From contig NZ_JAJAUZ010000013.1 in assembly GCF_020532645.1 (NCBI RefSeq), positions 86,137 to 150,136 of the forward strand: DNA of 64,000 bases. Reading direction: 5' to 3'. Below, piece by piece: positions 54,619-63,957 of this stretch. Position 1 is the stretch's first letter; each line of letters opens with the position of its first letter. Under the pieces are notes generated by a model. That model was not told where the DNA came from and did no database searches. It saw only the letters and a program-made list of their open reading frames with translations. This DNA is from Streptomyces bambusae (GTDB lineage: Bacteria; Actinomycetota; Actinomycetes; Streptomycetales; Streptomycetaceae). A program made the translations under genes and the position numbers.

Positions 54619-55806
54619 ATGACCTCAGCGAAGCCCGCCCACATCGCCATGTTCTCCATCGCCGCCCACGGGCACGTGAACCCGAGCATCGAGGTGATCC
54701 GCGAGCTCGTGACCCGTGGCCACCGCGTCAGCTACGCGGTCCCGGAGTCCTTCGCCGATCGTGTCGCCGCCACCGGCGCCACGCCCGTGGTCTACCGCTC
54801 CGTCCTGCCCACCCGCCCCGAGGACTGGGGCACCGAACTGATCGACCAGCTCGAACCCTTCCTCGCGGACGCCGAGCAGGCCCTCCCGCAGCTCGCCGAG
54901 GCCTTCGCCGGCGACGAGCCCGACCTGGTCCTCCACGACATCACCTCCTATCCGGCCCGGGTCCTGGCCCACCGCTGGGGCGTGCCCGCCGTCTCCCTCT
55001 CCCCGAACCTGGTCGCCTGGGACGGCTACGAGGAGGAGGTGGGCGCGCCGATGCAGGCCGCCCTGCGGGCCAGCGACCGCGGTCGCGCGTACGAGGAGCG
55101 GTTCCGCGGCTGGCTCGCCGAGCACGGCATCAGCGGCACCCCCGACAGCTTCGTGGCCCGCCCGCGCCGCAGCATCGTGCTGATCCCGCAGGCCCTCCAG
55201 CCGCACGCCGACCGGGTGGACGCCGCCGTGCACACGTTCGTCGGCGCCTGCCAGGGCGACCGCGCCGAGCAGGGCGACTGGCAGCGGCCCGCGGACGCCG
55301 AGAAGGTGCTCCTGGTCTCGCTCGGTTCCGCCCTGACGCGCGAACCCGCCTTCTACCGCGCCTGCATCGAGGCCTTCGGCGACCTGCCGGGCTGGCACAC
55401 CGTCCTGCAGATCGGCTCCTTCACCGACCCCGCCGAACTCGGTCCGGTCCCCGACTCGGTGGAGGTCCACCCCTGGGTGCCGCAGCTCGCGGTGCTCCGC
55501 AAGGCCGACGCCTTCGTCACCCACGCCGGCGCCGGCGGCAGCCAGGAGGGCCTGGCCACCGGCACCCCGATGGTCGCCGTCCCGCTGGCCACCGACCAGT
55601 TCGGCAACGCCGACATGCTGGTGTCCCTCGGCGTGGCCCGCCGCGTCGACAAGGAGCAGGCCGACGCCGCCACCCTCCGCACCGCCCTCCTCGACCTGCT
55701 CGCCGACCCGGAACTCCCCGTCCGCACCGAACGGATCCGGCAGGAGATGGCCCACGAGGGCGGCACCCTCCGGGCCGCCGACCTCATCGAGGCCGAACTC
55801 CCCTGA
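54619..55806 (+). CDS. mgt: Macrolide-type glycosyltransferase (MGT/OleD family)
   Basis: The 395-residue GT1-fold protein starts [23 protein letters not shown], the MGT signature, and ends its nucleotide domain with [51 protein letters not shown]. The latter contains the conserved His-x-Gly-x-Gly-Ser-x-x-Glu and Asp-Gln UDP-sugar contacts. Relatives inactivate macrolides by glucosylation (OleD, MgtA). A self-resistance or detoxification role is likely; the exact acceptor is unknown. Expression is probably induced through the promoter palindrome. Confidence 0.92.
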   Translation: MTSAKPAHIAMFSIAAHGHVNPSIEVIRELVTRGHRVSYAVPESFADRVAATGATPVVYRSVLPTRPEDWGTELIDQLEPFLADAEQALPQLAEAFAGDEPDLVLHDITSYPARVLAHRWGVPAVSLSPNLVAWDGYEEEVGAPMQAALRASDRGRAYEERFRGWLAEHGISGTPDSFVARPRRSIVLIPQALQPHADRVDAAVHTFVGACQGDRAEQGDWQRPADAEKVLLVSLGSALTREPAFYRACIEAFGDLPGWHTVLQIGSFTDPAELGPVPDSVEVHPWVPQLAVLRKADAFVTHAGAGGSQEGLATGTPMVAVPLATDQFGNADMLVSLGVARRVDKEQADAATLRTALLDLLADPELPVRTERIRQEMAHEGGTLRAADLIEAELP

Positions 55807-55927
55807 CCGGCCCGGCACGGAAACCGGCCCCGGCACCGGCACGGACACGGAAACGGACACCGAAACAGGCACCGAAACAGGCACCGGCACCGGCCCCGAT
55901 GTCGGTGCCGTCCCCTACCCTGCCGCC
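55807..55927. repeat. Low-complexity GGCACCGAAACA-type tract
   Basis: The 121-bp gap before the DUF1697 gene contains imperfect short repeats of GGCACCGAAACA and GGACACGGAAAC with no convincing gene. It may be spacer DNA from slippage. Confidence 0.55.
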
Positions 55928-56518
55928 ATGGCACACACGGCACAGTCCCGGGCCCGGCAGCCCGACGAGCGGTACGCGGCCCTGCTCCGCGGGATCAACG
56001 TGGGCGGCAGCAGAAAGGTCCCGATGGCCGAACTGCGCACCGTCCTCGAAGGGCTCGGCCACCGGGACGTGGCCACCTACCTGCAGAGCGGCAACGCCGT
56101 CTTCACCGCACCCCGGCAGGACCCCGGCGCCCTCGCCCGTGCCCTGGAGCAGGCGATCGAGGCGCACTTCGGCTTCGCCGTCGCCTGCCTGGTGCTGGAC
56201 GGGGACCGGCTGGCCGAGGTGGCCGCGCAGTGCCCGTACCCGGCCGCCGAGCTCGAAGGCAGGCAGCTGCACGCCACCTTCCTCTCGGAGCAGCCCGCCG
56301 CCGGCCGGCTGGACGCGGTGGACCCCGCGCAGTACGCCCCCGAGGACTACCGGCTGGGCGACCGGGTGATCTACCTGTACGTCCCCGACGGCCTGGGCCG
56401 GTCCAGGCTCGCCGAGGCCCTGGCCCGCCCCGCCCTGCTCAAGGGCATCACCGCCACCACCCGCAACTGGAACACCGTCGCCAAGCTCGTCGGCCTCACC
56501 GCCGGCCCGGCGGACTGA
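55928..56518 (+). CDS. DUF1697 protein
   Basis: The 196-residue protein shows the family signatures YAALLRGINVGGSRKVPMAELR, YLQSGNAVF and the C-terminal TTRNWNTVAKL. DUF1697 proteins are small cytosolic proteins of unknown function. Its last 23 bases overlap the convergent histidine kinase gene, as both stops interlock. Confidence 0.92.
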   Translation: MAHTAQSRARQPDERYAALLRGINVGGSRKVPMAELRTVLEGLGHRDVATYLQSGNAVFTAPRQDPGALARALEQAIEAHFGFAVACLVLDGDRLAEVAAQCPYPAAELEGRQLHATFLSEQPAAGRLDAVDPAQYAPEDYRLGDRVIYLYVPDGLGRSRLAEALARPALLKGITATTRNWNTVAKLVGLTAGPAD

Positions 56519-57950
56519 CCGCCCGCCCCCGCCCGAACCGCCGCCGGACCTCCGTACCGCCCGCCGCGGCCGGTGCGTACGGCGGGAGTTCGAAGCCGAC
56601 CTCCGCGCCGCCGCCCGGTGCCGTCCCTGCGAACACCGTCCCGGCGTCGGCGGCCACGAGGTCGTGGACGATCGCCAGCCCGAGGCCCGAGCCGGGCACC
56701 GCCTGGGTCCGCGGCCCCCGGTAGAAGCGGCCGAACACCGCCTCCTCCTCGCCTGCCGCGATGCCCGGCCCCCGGTCCCGTACGGCCAGCTTGCCCCCGC
56801 CCACGGACACCGTGACCGGCGTGCCGTCGGGGCTGAACTTCACCGCGTTCCCCAGCAGGTTGTCGATGCACCGCTGGAGCGCCCGCGGCCGGGCCCGCAC
56901 CGGCACCGGCGGACACGCCCCGTCCACGATCACCACCACGTCCCGGCCGGTCCGCCGGCGGAACCGCTGCGCCCCGTCCTCCGCGGCCACGAGCAGGTCG
57001 ACGGCCTCCGGATCCTCCTCCGTGTACCGGTCGGTCGCCAGCTCCACCAGCTCCCGCACCAGGTCGTCCAGCGCGGCGGTCTCGGTGACCAGCGTGGTGA
57101 GGATCTGCTCCTCGTCCGCCGGGTCCAGCCGCCCGCGGGCCCGCTGGAGCAGCTCCGCGCTGCCGCGCACCGAGGTCAGCGGCGTCCGCAGCTCGTGGCT
57201 CGCGTCCTGGACCAGCTGCTGCTGCTGGGCGCGGGACCGGCGCAGCGCGGCCAGCATGTGCTCGAAGCTGCCCGTCAGCTGCCCGATCTCGTCCGGCCCG
57301 GCGGCCGGCAGCGGGGTGCCGAGGTCGTGCGTGGTGGTGATCCGCCGGGTGGCGGCGGCCAGCCGGCGCACCGGCCGCAGCACCCGGCCCAGCACCAGCC
57401 AGCCCAGCAGCGCGGCCAGGCCCACGGCGGCCGCCGTGGTGCCGGTCATCCGCCGCAGGAACTGGTCGTCCACCCGGGCCACCGCCGCGTAGCTCTGGCC
57501 GACCACGACCGCTCCGCCACCGGGCAGCGGCCGGGTCAGGAGCCCGTACTCGGTGCCCGCCACCACCAGGTCCGCACGGCTCTCGCCGCGCCCGGTCAGC
57601 GCCACCCGCCGCGTCTCCGCGGTGACGGGCAGCGCGGCGCGGCCGGGTGCCGGCGGGGCGACCGCGCCCGCCGCGGACACGTACCGCTCGGTCATGTCCG
57701 GCCGGGCGGGCGGGGCCAGCCCGGCCGCCCGGAAGGCGATCACGGTGTCCACCCGGTCGGCCAGGGACCGTTCCAGCTCGTCGGCCACCAGGGCGCTCAC
57801 CCCCCGGTACGACATCAGCGCGGCCAGCGAGATGGCCAGCGAGGCCACCGCGACGACCACCAGGGTGGCCTTCGTACGGAGCAGCTGGCGGTGCAGCACC
57901 CGCGGCAGCAGGCTCCTCCTGCGCCGCGCCCGCGGTTCCCGCCGCCTCAT
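56496..57950 (-). CDS. Sensor histidine kinase (OmpR-type partner)
   Basis: The 484-residue protein has an Arg-rich N-terminus, a transmembrane helix (LVVVAVASLAISLAALMSY), an extracellular sensor region of about 130 residues, and a second helix (AAAVGLAALLGWLVLGRVL). HAMP, a HisKA box with the phosphoacceptor His in DASHELRTPLTSVRG, and HATPase with NLLGNAVKFSPDGTPV and GSGLGLAIVHDLV follow. It is coupled to the response regulator gene by an ATGA overlap. The stimulus is unknown. Its 3-prime end overlaps the DUF1697 gene. Confidence 0.93.
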   Translation of the reverse strand: MRRREPRARRRRSLLPRVLHRQLLRTKATLVVVAVASLAISLAALMSYRGVSALVADELERSLADRVDTVIAFRAAGLAPPARPDMTERYVSAAGAVAPPAPGRAALPVTAETRRVALTGRGESRADLVVAGTEYGLLTRPLPGGGAVVVGQSYAAVARVDDQFLRRMTGTTAAAVGLAALLGWLVLGRVLRPVRRLAAATRRITTTHDLGTPLPAAGPDEIGQLTGSFEHMLAALRRSRAQQQQLVQDASHELRTPLTSVRGSAELLQRARGRLDPADEEQILTTLVTETAALDDLVRELVELATDRYTEEDPEAVDLLVAAEDGAQRFRRRTGRDVVVIVDGACPPVPVRARPRALQRCIDNLLGNAVKFSPDGTPVTVSVGGGKLAVRDRGPGIAAGEEEAVFGRFYRGPRTQAVPGSGLGLAIVHDLVAADAGTVFAGTAPGGGAEVGFELPPYAPAAAGGTEVRRRFGRGRAVSPPGRR

Positions 57951-58645
57951 GCCGGCCGGACCGTGTAGCCCACGCTGCGGACGGTGTGGATCAGCCGCGG
58001 CTCGCCGCCCTGCTCGGTCTTCTGGCGCAGGTAGCCGATGTACACGTCGAGCGAACGGGAGCTCGTGTCGAAGTCGTAGCCCCAGATCAGCTCGTACATC
58101 CGGGACCGGCCGAGGACCGTGCCCGGGTGGCACATCAGCAGCTCCAGGACGTCGAACTCGGTCTTCGTCAGGTCCAGCGGCCGCTGCCCGCGGAACGCCT
58201 GCCGGGATGCGGGGTCCAGCGTGAGGTCGCCGACCGCCAGCACCCCGCCGTCCGCGGGAGGTTCGGTGCGCCGCAGCAGGGCCCGGATCCGGGCGAACAG
58301 CTCCTCGGTCGCGAACGGCTTGGCGAGGTAGTCGTCGGCGCCCGCGTCGAGGCCGGCGACCCGGTCACCGACCTCGTGCCGGGCCGTCAGGACCAGGACC
58401 GGCAGCCGGTCGCCGCGCCGGCGCAGCATCCGGCACAGGCCCAGCCCGTCGAGGCCCGGCATGACCACGTCCACCACCGCCAGGTCGGGCCGCTCCCGCT
58501 CCAGCAGGCCGAGGGCCTCCAGGCCGTCGCAGGCCGTCAGCACCCGGTAGCCCTCGAAGCGCAGCAGCTGGTCCAGGGTGCTGCGCACCCCCGGGTCGTC
58601 CTCGACGACCAGCACCGTCCGGCGGTGCCCGGTTTCCTCAGTCAT
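57947..58645 (-). CDS. OmpR/PhoB-type response regulator
   Basis: The 232-residue protein has a receiver domain with acidic pocket VVEDDPG, phosphoacceptor Asp59 (VVDVVMPGLDG), Thr/Lys switch residues (VLTARHEV and LAKPF), and a C-terminal winged helix (TKTEFDVLELLM, SRSLDVYIGYLRQKTE). It regulates genes in response to the kinase encoded directly downstream with an overlapping ATGA. The target genes cannot be read from the sequence; the neighbouring hydrolase 48 bp upstream on the same strand may be one. Confidence 0.95.
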   Translation of the reverse strand: MTEETGHRRTVLVVEDDPGVRSTLDQLLRFEGYRVLTACDGLEALGLLERERPDLAVVDVVMPGLDGLGLCRMLRRRGDRLPVLVLTARHEVGDRVAGLDAGADDYLAKPFATEELFARIRALLRRTEPPADGGVLAVGDLTLDPASRQAFRGQRPLDLTKTEFDVLELLMCHPGTVLGRSRMYELIWGYDFDTSSRSLDVYIGYLRQKTEQGGEPRLIHTVRSVGYTVRPA

Positions 58646-58693
58646 ATGATCATCTTTGCGGTCGGCGGGCGCGGCCCCGGCACCGGGCCGCCG

Positions 58694-60286
58694 TCAGCGG
58701 CGGACCGGCGTGACGGCGATCGGCGGCAGGCCCCGCAGGCAGGACGTGTCACCCGGTCCACCGGTGCGCAGGAAGTGCGCGGAGACGCCGGTGACGCAGC
58801 GGCCCGGCTCCAGCTCGGGCACGTGCCCGGTGTTCCGCACCGAGAGGAACCGGGCGTGCACGAACTGCGCGGCCGCCTCCTTCCCGCTCGCGTCGGGCGT
58901 GTTGGCGTCCAGGTCACCGGAGAGCACCAGGACGGGTACGTCCGGCAGCGCGGGCCGGGTCGGCTGCGGCGCGGGCGTGTGCTCCCGGGGCCAGCCGATG
59001 CACACGTCACCGGCGTCCGTCGTGCCCTCGGTGAACCCCTTGGCGCTGAACGCCCCGTGCTCCCCGGGCCGCGCCGCTGCCAGCGCCGCGCCGTACTGCT
59101 GCCGGCGCACCGCCGGCGGGGCGTCCTTCGACCAGGCCCGCCGGTAGTCGTTGCAGACGACCGCGATGTACGGCGCCTGGTCCGCCAGGCCGGCCGACGC
59201 GCCCTCCTCCCGCACCAGCGTCCGCAGCGGCCCGGCGTCGCCCCGGACGAACCGGTCGAGGGCGTGCGGCAGCCGGCCGAGCAGCGAGGGGGCCGCCGGA
59301 TCCGTCCCGACCTGCCCGCTGGCCGCCTCGAACAGCAGGTTGGCGAGCTTGTCCTCGGTGAACCGCTTGCGGTAGACGCCGTGTCCGGTGGTGACCGGCA
59401 CCGTCAGCGGCGCCGTCCGCAGCCGGGCCGCGGCCGCCGCCAGGTCCCGTACCGCCTGCTCGCCGTCACAGGCCGCGGGCACACTGCGGGCGCAGATCCG
59501 CCGCAGGTTCAGCGACACCGCCTGCGCGCTCGGCCGGGCCAGCGGGTCCAGCCGCAGCGGGAACGCCCCGGACAGCACGATGCTGCGGACCCGGTCGGGG
59601 TGGCGGGAGGCGTACACGGGCATCAGGTACGTGCCGTACGACAGCCCGTACAGGCCCAGCTGCCGCACGCCGAGCCGGGACCGGACCGCGTCGAGGTCGT
59701 CGGCGGTTGCCGCCGAGGTGTAACCGGCCGCCTTCGGGCCGAGGTTCGCCCCGCACCGCACCACCGCGGCCCGCTGCTGCGCCCGGGTGCCGAGCCGGTA
59801 CTCGGCGTCCGTCACCCCGCACGGGATGCGCTCCGAGCGGCCCGTGCCGCGCGGGTCGACGAGCAGCAGGTCGTGGTCGGCGAGCAGCCCTTCCAGGCCC
59901 CACGCGAAGGCCTCCGCCTTGTCGATCGCCGTCTCGCCCGGCCCGCCCGGGTTGACGGCCACCGTGCCCTGCGCGGGGCCGGCGCCGCGGTGGCGCACCA
60001 CCGCATAGCTCACCTTGACCGTGCCGAGCCCGGGCCGCCCCGCCACCAGTGGGCGGTCCACCCGCCCGCAGTCCACCCGGTGACCGGCCACCTCCGGACA
60101 CCAGGCGGGCGACGCCGCCGGCACCCGCGCCGCCGCAACGGCCGAGACCGCCGGAGCCGAGACCACCGGAGCCCCCGAGGCCGCAGCCGGCGCCACGGGC
60201 GCCACCAGCCCCGCCAGACCCGCCGTCAGCCCCAGCGCCAGGCCCGCCACCAGGCTCGCCCGCTGAGTCCTGTCCCCGTCCGCCAT
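58694..60286 (-). CDS. Secreted alpha/beta-hydrolase, TAP type (second copy)
   Basis: The 530-residue protein begins with a signal peptide (LVAGLALGLTAGLAGLVAPVA). It carries the oxyanion strand VNPGGPGETA, the nucleophile elbow YGLSYGTYLMPVYAS and the C-terminal TAP domain with the acid in VLVLSGDLDANTPDAS and the catalytic His in NTGHVPELEPG. It resembles the hydrolase at 5422-7065 in domain layout, but it is not adjacent to the TIGR04222 block. GGAGGGAG precedes the ATG. Likely role: extracellular peptide or ester hydrolysis. Confidence 0.88.
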   Translation of the reverse strand: MADGDRTQRASLVAGLALGLTAGLAGLVAPVAPAAASGAPVVSAPAVSAVAAARVPAASPAWCPEVAGHRVDCGRVDRPLVAGRPGLGTVKVSYAVVRHRGAGPAQGTVAVNPGGPGETAIDKAEAFAWGLEGLLADHDLLLVDPRGTGRSERIPCGVTDAEYRLGTRAQQRAAVVRCGANLGPKAAGYTSAATADDLDAVRSRLGVRQLGLYGLSYGTYLMPVYASRHPDRVRSIVLSGAFPLRLDPLARPSAQAVSLNLRRICARSVPAACDGEQAVRDLAAAAARLRTAPLTVPVTTGHGVYRKRFTEDKLANLLFEAASGQVGTDPAAPSLLGRLPHALDRFVRGDAGPLRTLVREEGASAGLADQAPYIAVVCNDYRRAWSKDAPPAVRRQQYGAALAAARPGEHGAFSAKGFTEGTTDAGDVCIGWPREHTPAPQPTRPALPDVPVLVLSGDLDANTPDASGKEAAAQFVHARFLSVRNTGHVPELEPGRCVTGVSAHFLRTGGPGDTSCLRGLPPIAVTPVRR

Positions 60287-60472
60287 CGCGCACTCCCTCC
60301 ACCCCGGAGCCCGGCCCACCCGGGTCCCCGCCGCTTTCACCTGCGGGCACCACGCTGCCGGTCGTACGTCGCAACTCCGGCAAGGGAAGCGCAAAACCGG
60401 GTAAGAAACGGCCCCGGCGCACCGCCGTCACCCGCCGCGGAGCAGACCGGCGCGGTGTGTCATGGTCGGGGC

Positions 60473-61498
60473 ATGCGCTACATCATCATCGGAGCCGGCG
60501 CCATCGGCGCCACCCTCGGCGGCCGTCTCGCCGAGACCGGCAGCGAGACCGTCCTCGTCGCACGCGGCGCCCACGCGCAGGCCCTGCGCGCCGACGGCCT
60601 GCGGCTCACCACCGCCGACGCCACCCGCACCCACCGGCTGCCCGTCGTCGAGCACCCCGACGAGCTGGGCGCACTCCGCCCGGACGACGTCCTGCTGCTC
60701 ACCGTCAAGACCCAGCACGCGGCCGGCGCCCTCGACACCTGGGCCGCCGCCCCAGTCGCCGGCGGCGGCACCGCCGCCCAGCGCCTCCCGGTGGTCTGCG
60801 CCCAGAACGGCGTGGAGAGCCAGCGGCTCGCCCTGCGCCGCTTCGACCGCGTCTACGGCATGTGCGTCTGGCTGCCGGCGGTCTTCCTGGAACCCGGCAC
60901 GGTCTCCGCGCGGTGCGCCCCGCTCACCGGCATGCTGCACCTGGGCCGCTACCCGTCCGGCAGCGACGACCTGGTCCGCCGGATCGCCGCAGACCTGGAG
61001 CAGGCGCCGTTCGAAGCGCCCGTGGTCGACAACGTCATGGACTGGAAGTACGCGAAGCTGCTCGGCAACCTCGGCAACGCCGTCCAGGCCACCACCGGTC
61101 CGCAGCCGCACCCCGCCAAGTCCGCCCTGCTGCGGCGCGCCGCCGACGAGGCGCGGGCCGTCTTCGCCGCGGCCGGCATCACCGCCGTCTCGCCCGAGGA
61201 GGAGAGCGCCGCCCGCGCCGGGAAGATCGTGCCGCCCGCACCCGAGGACGGCAAGGTCGCCGGCGGTTCGTCCTGGCAGAGCCTGGCCCGCGGCACCGGC
61301 TCCGTCGAGGCCGACTACCTCAACGGCGAGATCTCCCTGCTGGGCCGGCTGCACGCGGTGCCCACCCCGGTCAACGACACCCTCCGCCAGGCGGCGAACA
61401 TCTTCGCCCGCGAAGGCTGGGAACCCGGCTCGATGGACATCGCCGAACTCACCGCCCTCGCCGACGAGGCCGCGGCCCGCGCCGCCCGCAGGCAGTAG
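60473..61498 (+). CDS. Ketopantoate reductase (PanE/ApbA) family protein
   Basis: The 341-residue protein starts with the NADP motif YIIIGAGAIGATLGGRLAETG. It has LLLTVKTQHAAGAL and CAQNGVES, and a C-terminal helical domain with KYAKLLGNLGNAV and SWQSLARGTGSVEADYLNGEI. The last carries the family's conserved Asn/Ser substrate contacts. It may reduce 2-dehydropantoate in pantothenate synthesis or act on another 2-oxo acid, since actinomycetes often have several homologues. GGTC...GGGGC precedes the ATG with only a weak ribosome binding site. Confidence 0.85.
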   Translation: MRYIIIGAGAIGATLGGRLAETGSETVLVARGAHAQALRADGLRLTTADATRTHRLPVVEHPDELGALRPDDVLLLTVKTQHAAGALDTWAAAPVAGGGTAAQRLPVVCAQNGVESQRLALRRFDRVYGMCVWLPAVFLEPGTVSARCAPLTGMLHLGRYPSGSDDLVRRIAADLEQAPFEAPVVDNVMDWKYAKLLGNLGNAVQATTGPQPHPAKSALLRRAADEARAVFAAAGITAVSPEEESAARAGKIVPPAPEDGKVAGGSSWQSLARGTGSVEADYLNGEISLLGRLHAVPTPVNDTLRQAANIFAREGWEPGSMDIAELTALADEAAARAARRQ

Positions 61499-61528
61499 GG
61501 CCCGCCTTTCGGACCAGGCCGGGCCGGC

Positions 61529-62290
61529 TCAGGCCGACAGCGCGGCCGGCGCGGCCACCGCCGCGCGGGCCCCGTCGTAGCGCTCCAAGAGCAGCAGCGC
61601 CAGCTCCGGCGCGGCGCCCAGCACACCGGCGAGGGCATCCGCGCCGGCCGCGCGCGCCCCGTCCGCGATCCGGTCCGGGAGCCGCCCCGGGGCGATCACG
61701 TACGGGGCCACCACCACCCGGCGGGCTCCTTCGGCGCGCAGCGCCCGTACGGCGTCCTCCGTACGGGGAAGAGCAGCGGAGGCGAACGCAGGACGCACGG
61801 CACACCAACCGGTGAGCCGCCACTCCCGCGCGGTTTCAGCGATCACTGCGATCGCCTCCGGGTCTGAGGAACCGGCGGACGCGAGCACCACGCCGGTGGT
61901 CGAGCGGTCGGCCGGGGCCACGCCCGCCTCCGCCAGCCGCCGCTCCAGGGCCGCGACCAGCAGCGGGGACGGGCCCAGCACCTCGGTGCGGCGGACCCGC
62001 AGCCCCGGCAGCTGTTCGCAGGCCTCGGCCAGCACCGCCGGGATGTCGGCCTTCGCGTGGAAGGCCCGCGTCAGCAGCAGCGGCAGCGCCACGACCTCCC
62101 GCACCCCGTCCGCGTACAGCCGGGACAGGACCTGACCGACGGACGGCGCGTTGAAGTCGAGGAACGCGGTCTCCACGGCCAGCCCCGGCCGCAGCGCCCG
62201 CACCCGCCGGGTCAGGGCGTGGACGGTCGCCGCGTGCCGCGGGTCGCGGCTGCCGTGGGCGATGACGAGGAGGACGGGGCGCTGGTACAC
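61529..62290 (-). CDS. Sirohydrochlorin chelatase (CbiX/SirB family)
   Basis: The 253-residue protein has two chelatase-like halves. The metal-binding His is in VIAHGSRDPRH, and the second His is in LTRAFHAKADIP. Chelatases of this group insert iron or cobalt into sirohydrochlorin for siroheme, the cofactor of sulfite and nitrite reductases. The GTG start (VYQRP) lies a few bases after the ABC permease stop, so it ends the probable transport operon. In Streptomyces the neighbouring sulfate-assimilation genes are usually just beyond such a gene. Confidence 0.9.
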   Translation of the reverse strand: MYQRPVLLVIAHGSRDPRHAATVHALTRRVRALRPGLAVETAFLDFNAPSVGQVLSRLYADGVREVVALPLLLTRAFHAKADIPAVLAEACEQLPGLRVRRTEVLGPSPLLVAALERRLAEAGVAPADRSTTGVVLASAGSSDPEAIAVIAETAREWRLTGWCAVRPAFASAALPRTEDAVRALRAEGARRVVVAPYVIAPGRLPDRIADGARAAGADALAGVLGAAPELALLLLERYDGARAAVAAPAALSA

Positions 62291-62297
62291 GGCCGGC

Positions 62298-63179
62298 TCA
62301 CTTCACCAGCAGGCCGCGGCTGCGCAGCACCCAGCGCTCCACCGGGCTGAAGACCAGCAGGTCGATGGCGATGCCGACGACCAGGATCAGCAGGATGGAG
62401 AGGAACACGCCCGGCAGGTCGATGTTGTTGCGGGCGTTCTCCAGCAGCTGGCCCAGGCCCAGGCCGAGTTCCGGCGAGGACGCGATGATCTCGGCGGCCA
62501 TCAGCGAACGCCAGGAGAACGCCCAGCCCTGCTTCAGGCCCGCCAGGTAGCCGGGCAGCGCCGCCGGCATGACGATGTGCCAGGTGCCCTTCAGCCCGGT
62601 GGCGCCCAGCGTGCGGCCGGCCCGCAGGAACAGCGGCGGCACCTGGTCGACGCCGGACACCAGGCCGTTGGCGATCGAGGGGACCGCGCCCAGCAGGATG
62701 ACCGTGTACATCATGGCGTCGTTCAGGCCGAACCAGAGCACGGCGGGCGGCACCCACGCCACCGACGGCAGCGACTGGAGGCCGGACAGGATCGGTCCGA
62801 TCGCGGCGCGCACGAACTTCACCCGGGCGACGAGCAGACCCAGCGGGGTGCCGATCGCCAGGGCGATCAGGAAGCCGAACAGGCCGCGGGAGACCGAGGT
62901 CCAGATGACCTCCAGCAGGGTGCCCTGCAGCCACATGTCGGCCAGACCGTCCCACACCGCGGACAGCGGGGGCAGCTTGGTCTCGTCGACGGTCTTCGTG
63001 GTGACCAGGAGCTGCCAGACGGTCAGGACCAGCGCCACCGCCACCAACGGCGGCAGCACCTTCTTGACCAGCACCTCGCGCACCGGCGTACGGCGCACCT
63101 CGACGGCGTCGAGCGCGTCGAGCCCGGCCTCCAGGCCGGCCAGGTCGTCCTGCTTCGGGGTGGTGTCAGTGCTGGCCAT
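62298..63179 (-). CDS. ABC transporter permease (nitrate/sulfonate/taurine type)
   Basis: The 293-residue membrane protein has about six helices and a BPD_transp_1 EAA-like loop (ATGLKGTWHIVMPAALPGYLAGLKQGWAFSWRSLMAAE), close to SsuC/TauC. It imports a sulfonate, nitrate or related anion with the ATPase encoded upstream. Its start lies within the last 14 bases of the ATPase gene. The periplasmic binding protein gene is presumably outside the window. The chelatase follows 7 bp after its stop. Confidence 0.9.
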   Translation of the reverse strand: MASTDTTPKQDDLAGLEAGLDALDAVEVRRTPVREVLVKKVLPPLVAVALVLTVWQLLVTTKTVDETKLPPLSAVWDGLADMWLQGTLLEVIWTSVSRGLFGFLIALAIGTPLGLLVARVKFVRAAIGPILSGLQSLPSVAWVPPAVLWFGLNDAMMYTVILLGAVPSIANGLVSGVDQVPPLFLRAGRTLGATGLKGTWHIVMPAALPGYLAGLKQGWAFSWRSLMAAEIIASSPELGLGLGQLLENARNNIDLPGVFLSILLILVVGIAIDLLVFSPVERWVLRSRGLLVK

Positions 63180-63957
63180 GGCGGCGGATCTCCCCACGCA
63201 GGTGTTCAGTGATCTCAAGGGACAGCTCGGCGACGTCCGCGTCCTCGATGCGGCGCGGCTGCGGGATGTCCACGGCCCACTCCTTGGCGACCCGGCCGGG
63301 CCGCGACGAGAGCAGGACCACGCGCTGGGCGAGCCGTACGGCCTCCCGCACGTTGTGCGTGACGAAGAGGACCGAGAGGCTGGTCTCCTCCCAGATCCGG
63401 GTGAGCTCGCCGTGCAGCACGTCCCGGGTGATGGCGTCGAGCGCGGCGAACGGCTCGTCCATGAGCAGCAGGTCGCTGGCCTGCGCGAGGGCCCGGGCCA
63501 GTGCGACGCGCTGGCGCATGCCGCCGGACAGCTCGTGCACCCGCTTGCCGTGCGCGCCGCCGAGCCGGACCAGCTCCAGCAGCCGCTCGGCCTCGTCGCG
63601 GCGCTCGGACTTGGGCACTCCGCGCAGCTTGAGCGCGAGTTCGATGTTCTTGCCCGCGGTCAGCCACGGGAAGAGGGCGTGCTCCTGGAACATCAGGGCG
63701 GGCCGGCCGCCGGGGGTCTCGATGGACCCCGCGGACGGCCGGTCCAGTCCGGCGACCAGGTTGAGCAGGGTGGACTTGCCGCATCCCGAGGCACCCAGGA
63801 TGGTGACGAACTCGCCGGGCGCGACATCGAGGCTGATGTCGTCCAGGACGAGCTGCGTTCCGGCAGGACCGGCGAAGGACTTCGAGACGTGTGCGATGCG
63901 GGCGGCGTGCGACACCGTCGTGGTGCCCTCGGCAGCCGTGGCGAGCGTGGTGGCCAT
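63166..63957 (-). CDS. ABC transporter ATP-binding protein (SsuB/TauB type)
   Basis: The 263-residue ATPase has Walker A LGASGCGKSTLLNLV, signature LSGGMRQRVALARALA, Walker B LLLMDEPFAALDAITR and switch His VTHNVREAVRLAQRV. It powers the neighbouring permease. AGGAGG stands eight bases before the chosen ATG, so the GTG three codons upstream is not used. The remaining 43 bases of the window hold the promoter-side sequence only. Confidence 0.93.
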   Translation of the reverse strand: MATTLATAAEGTTTVSHAARIAHVSKSFAGPAGTQLVLDDISLDVAPGEFVTILGASGCGKSTLLNLVAGLDRPSAGSIETPGGRPALMFQEHALFPWLTAGKNIELALKLRGVPKSERRDEAERLLELVRLGGAHGKRVHELSGGMRQRVALARALAQASDLLLMDEPFAALDAITRDVLHGELTRIWEETSLSVLFVTHNVREAVRLAQRVVLLSSRPGRVAKEWAVDIPQPRRIEDADVAELSLEITEHLRGEIRRHGQH

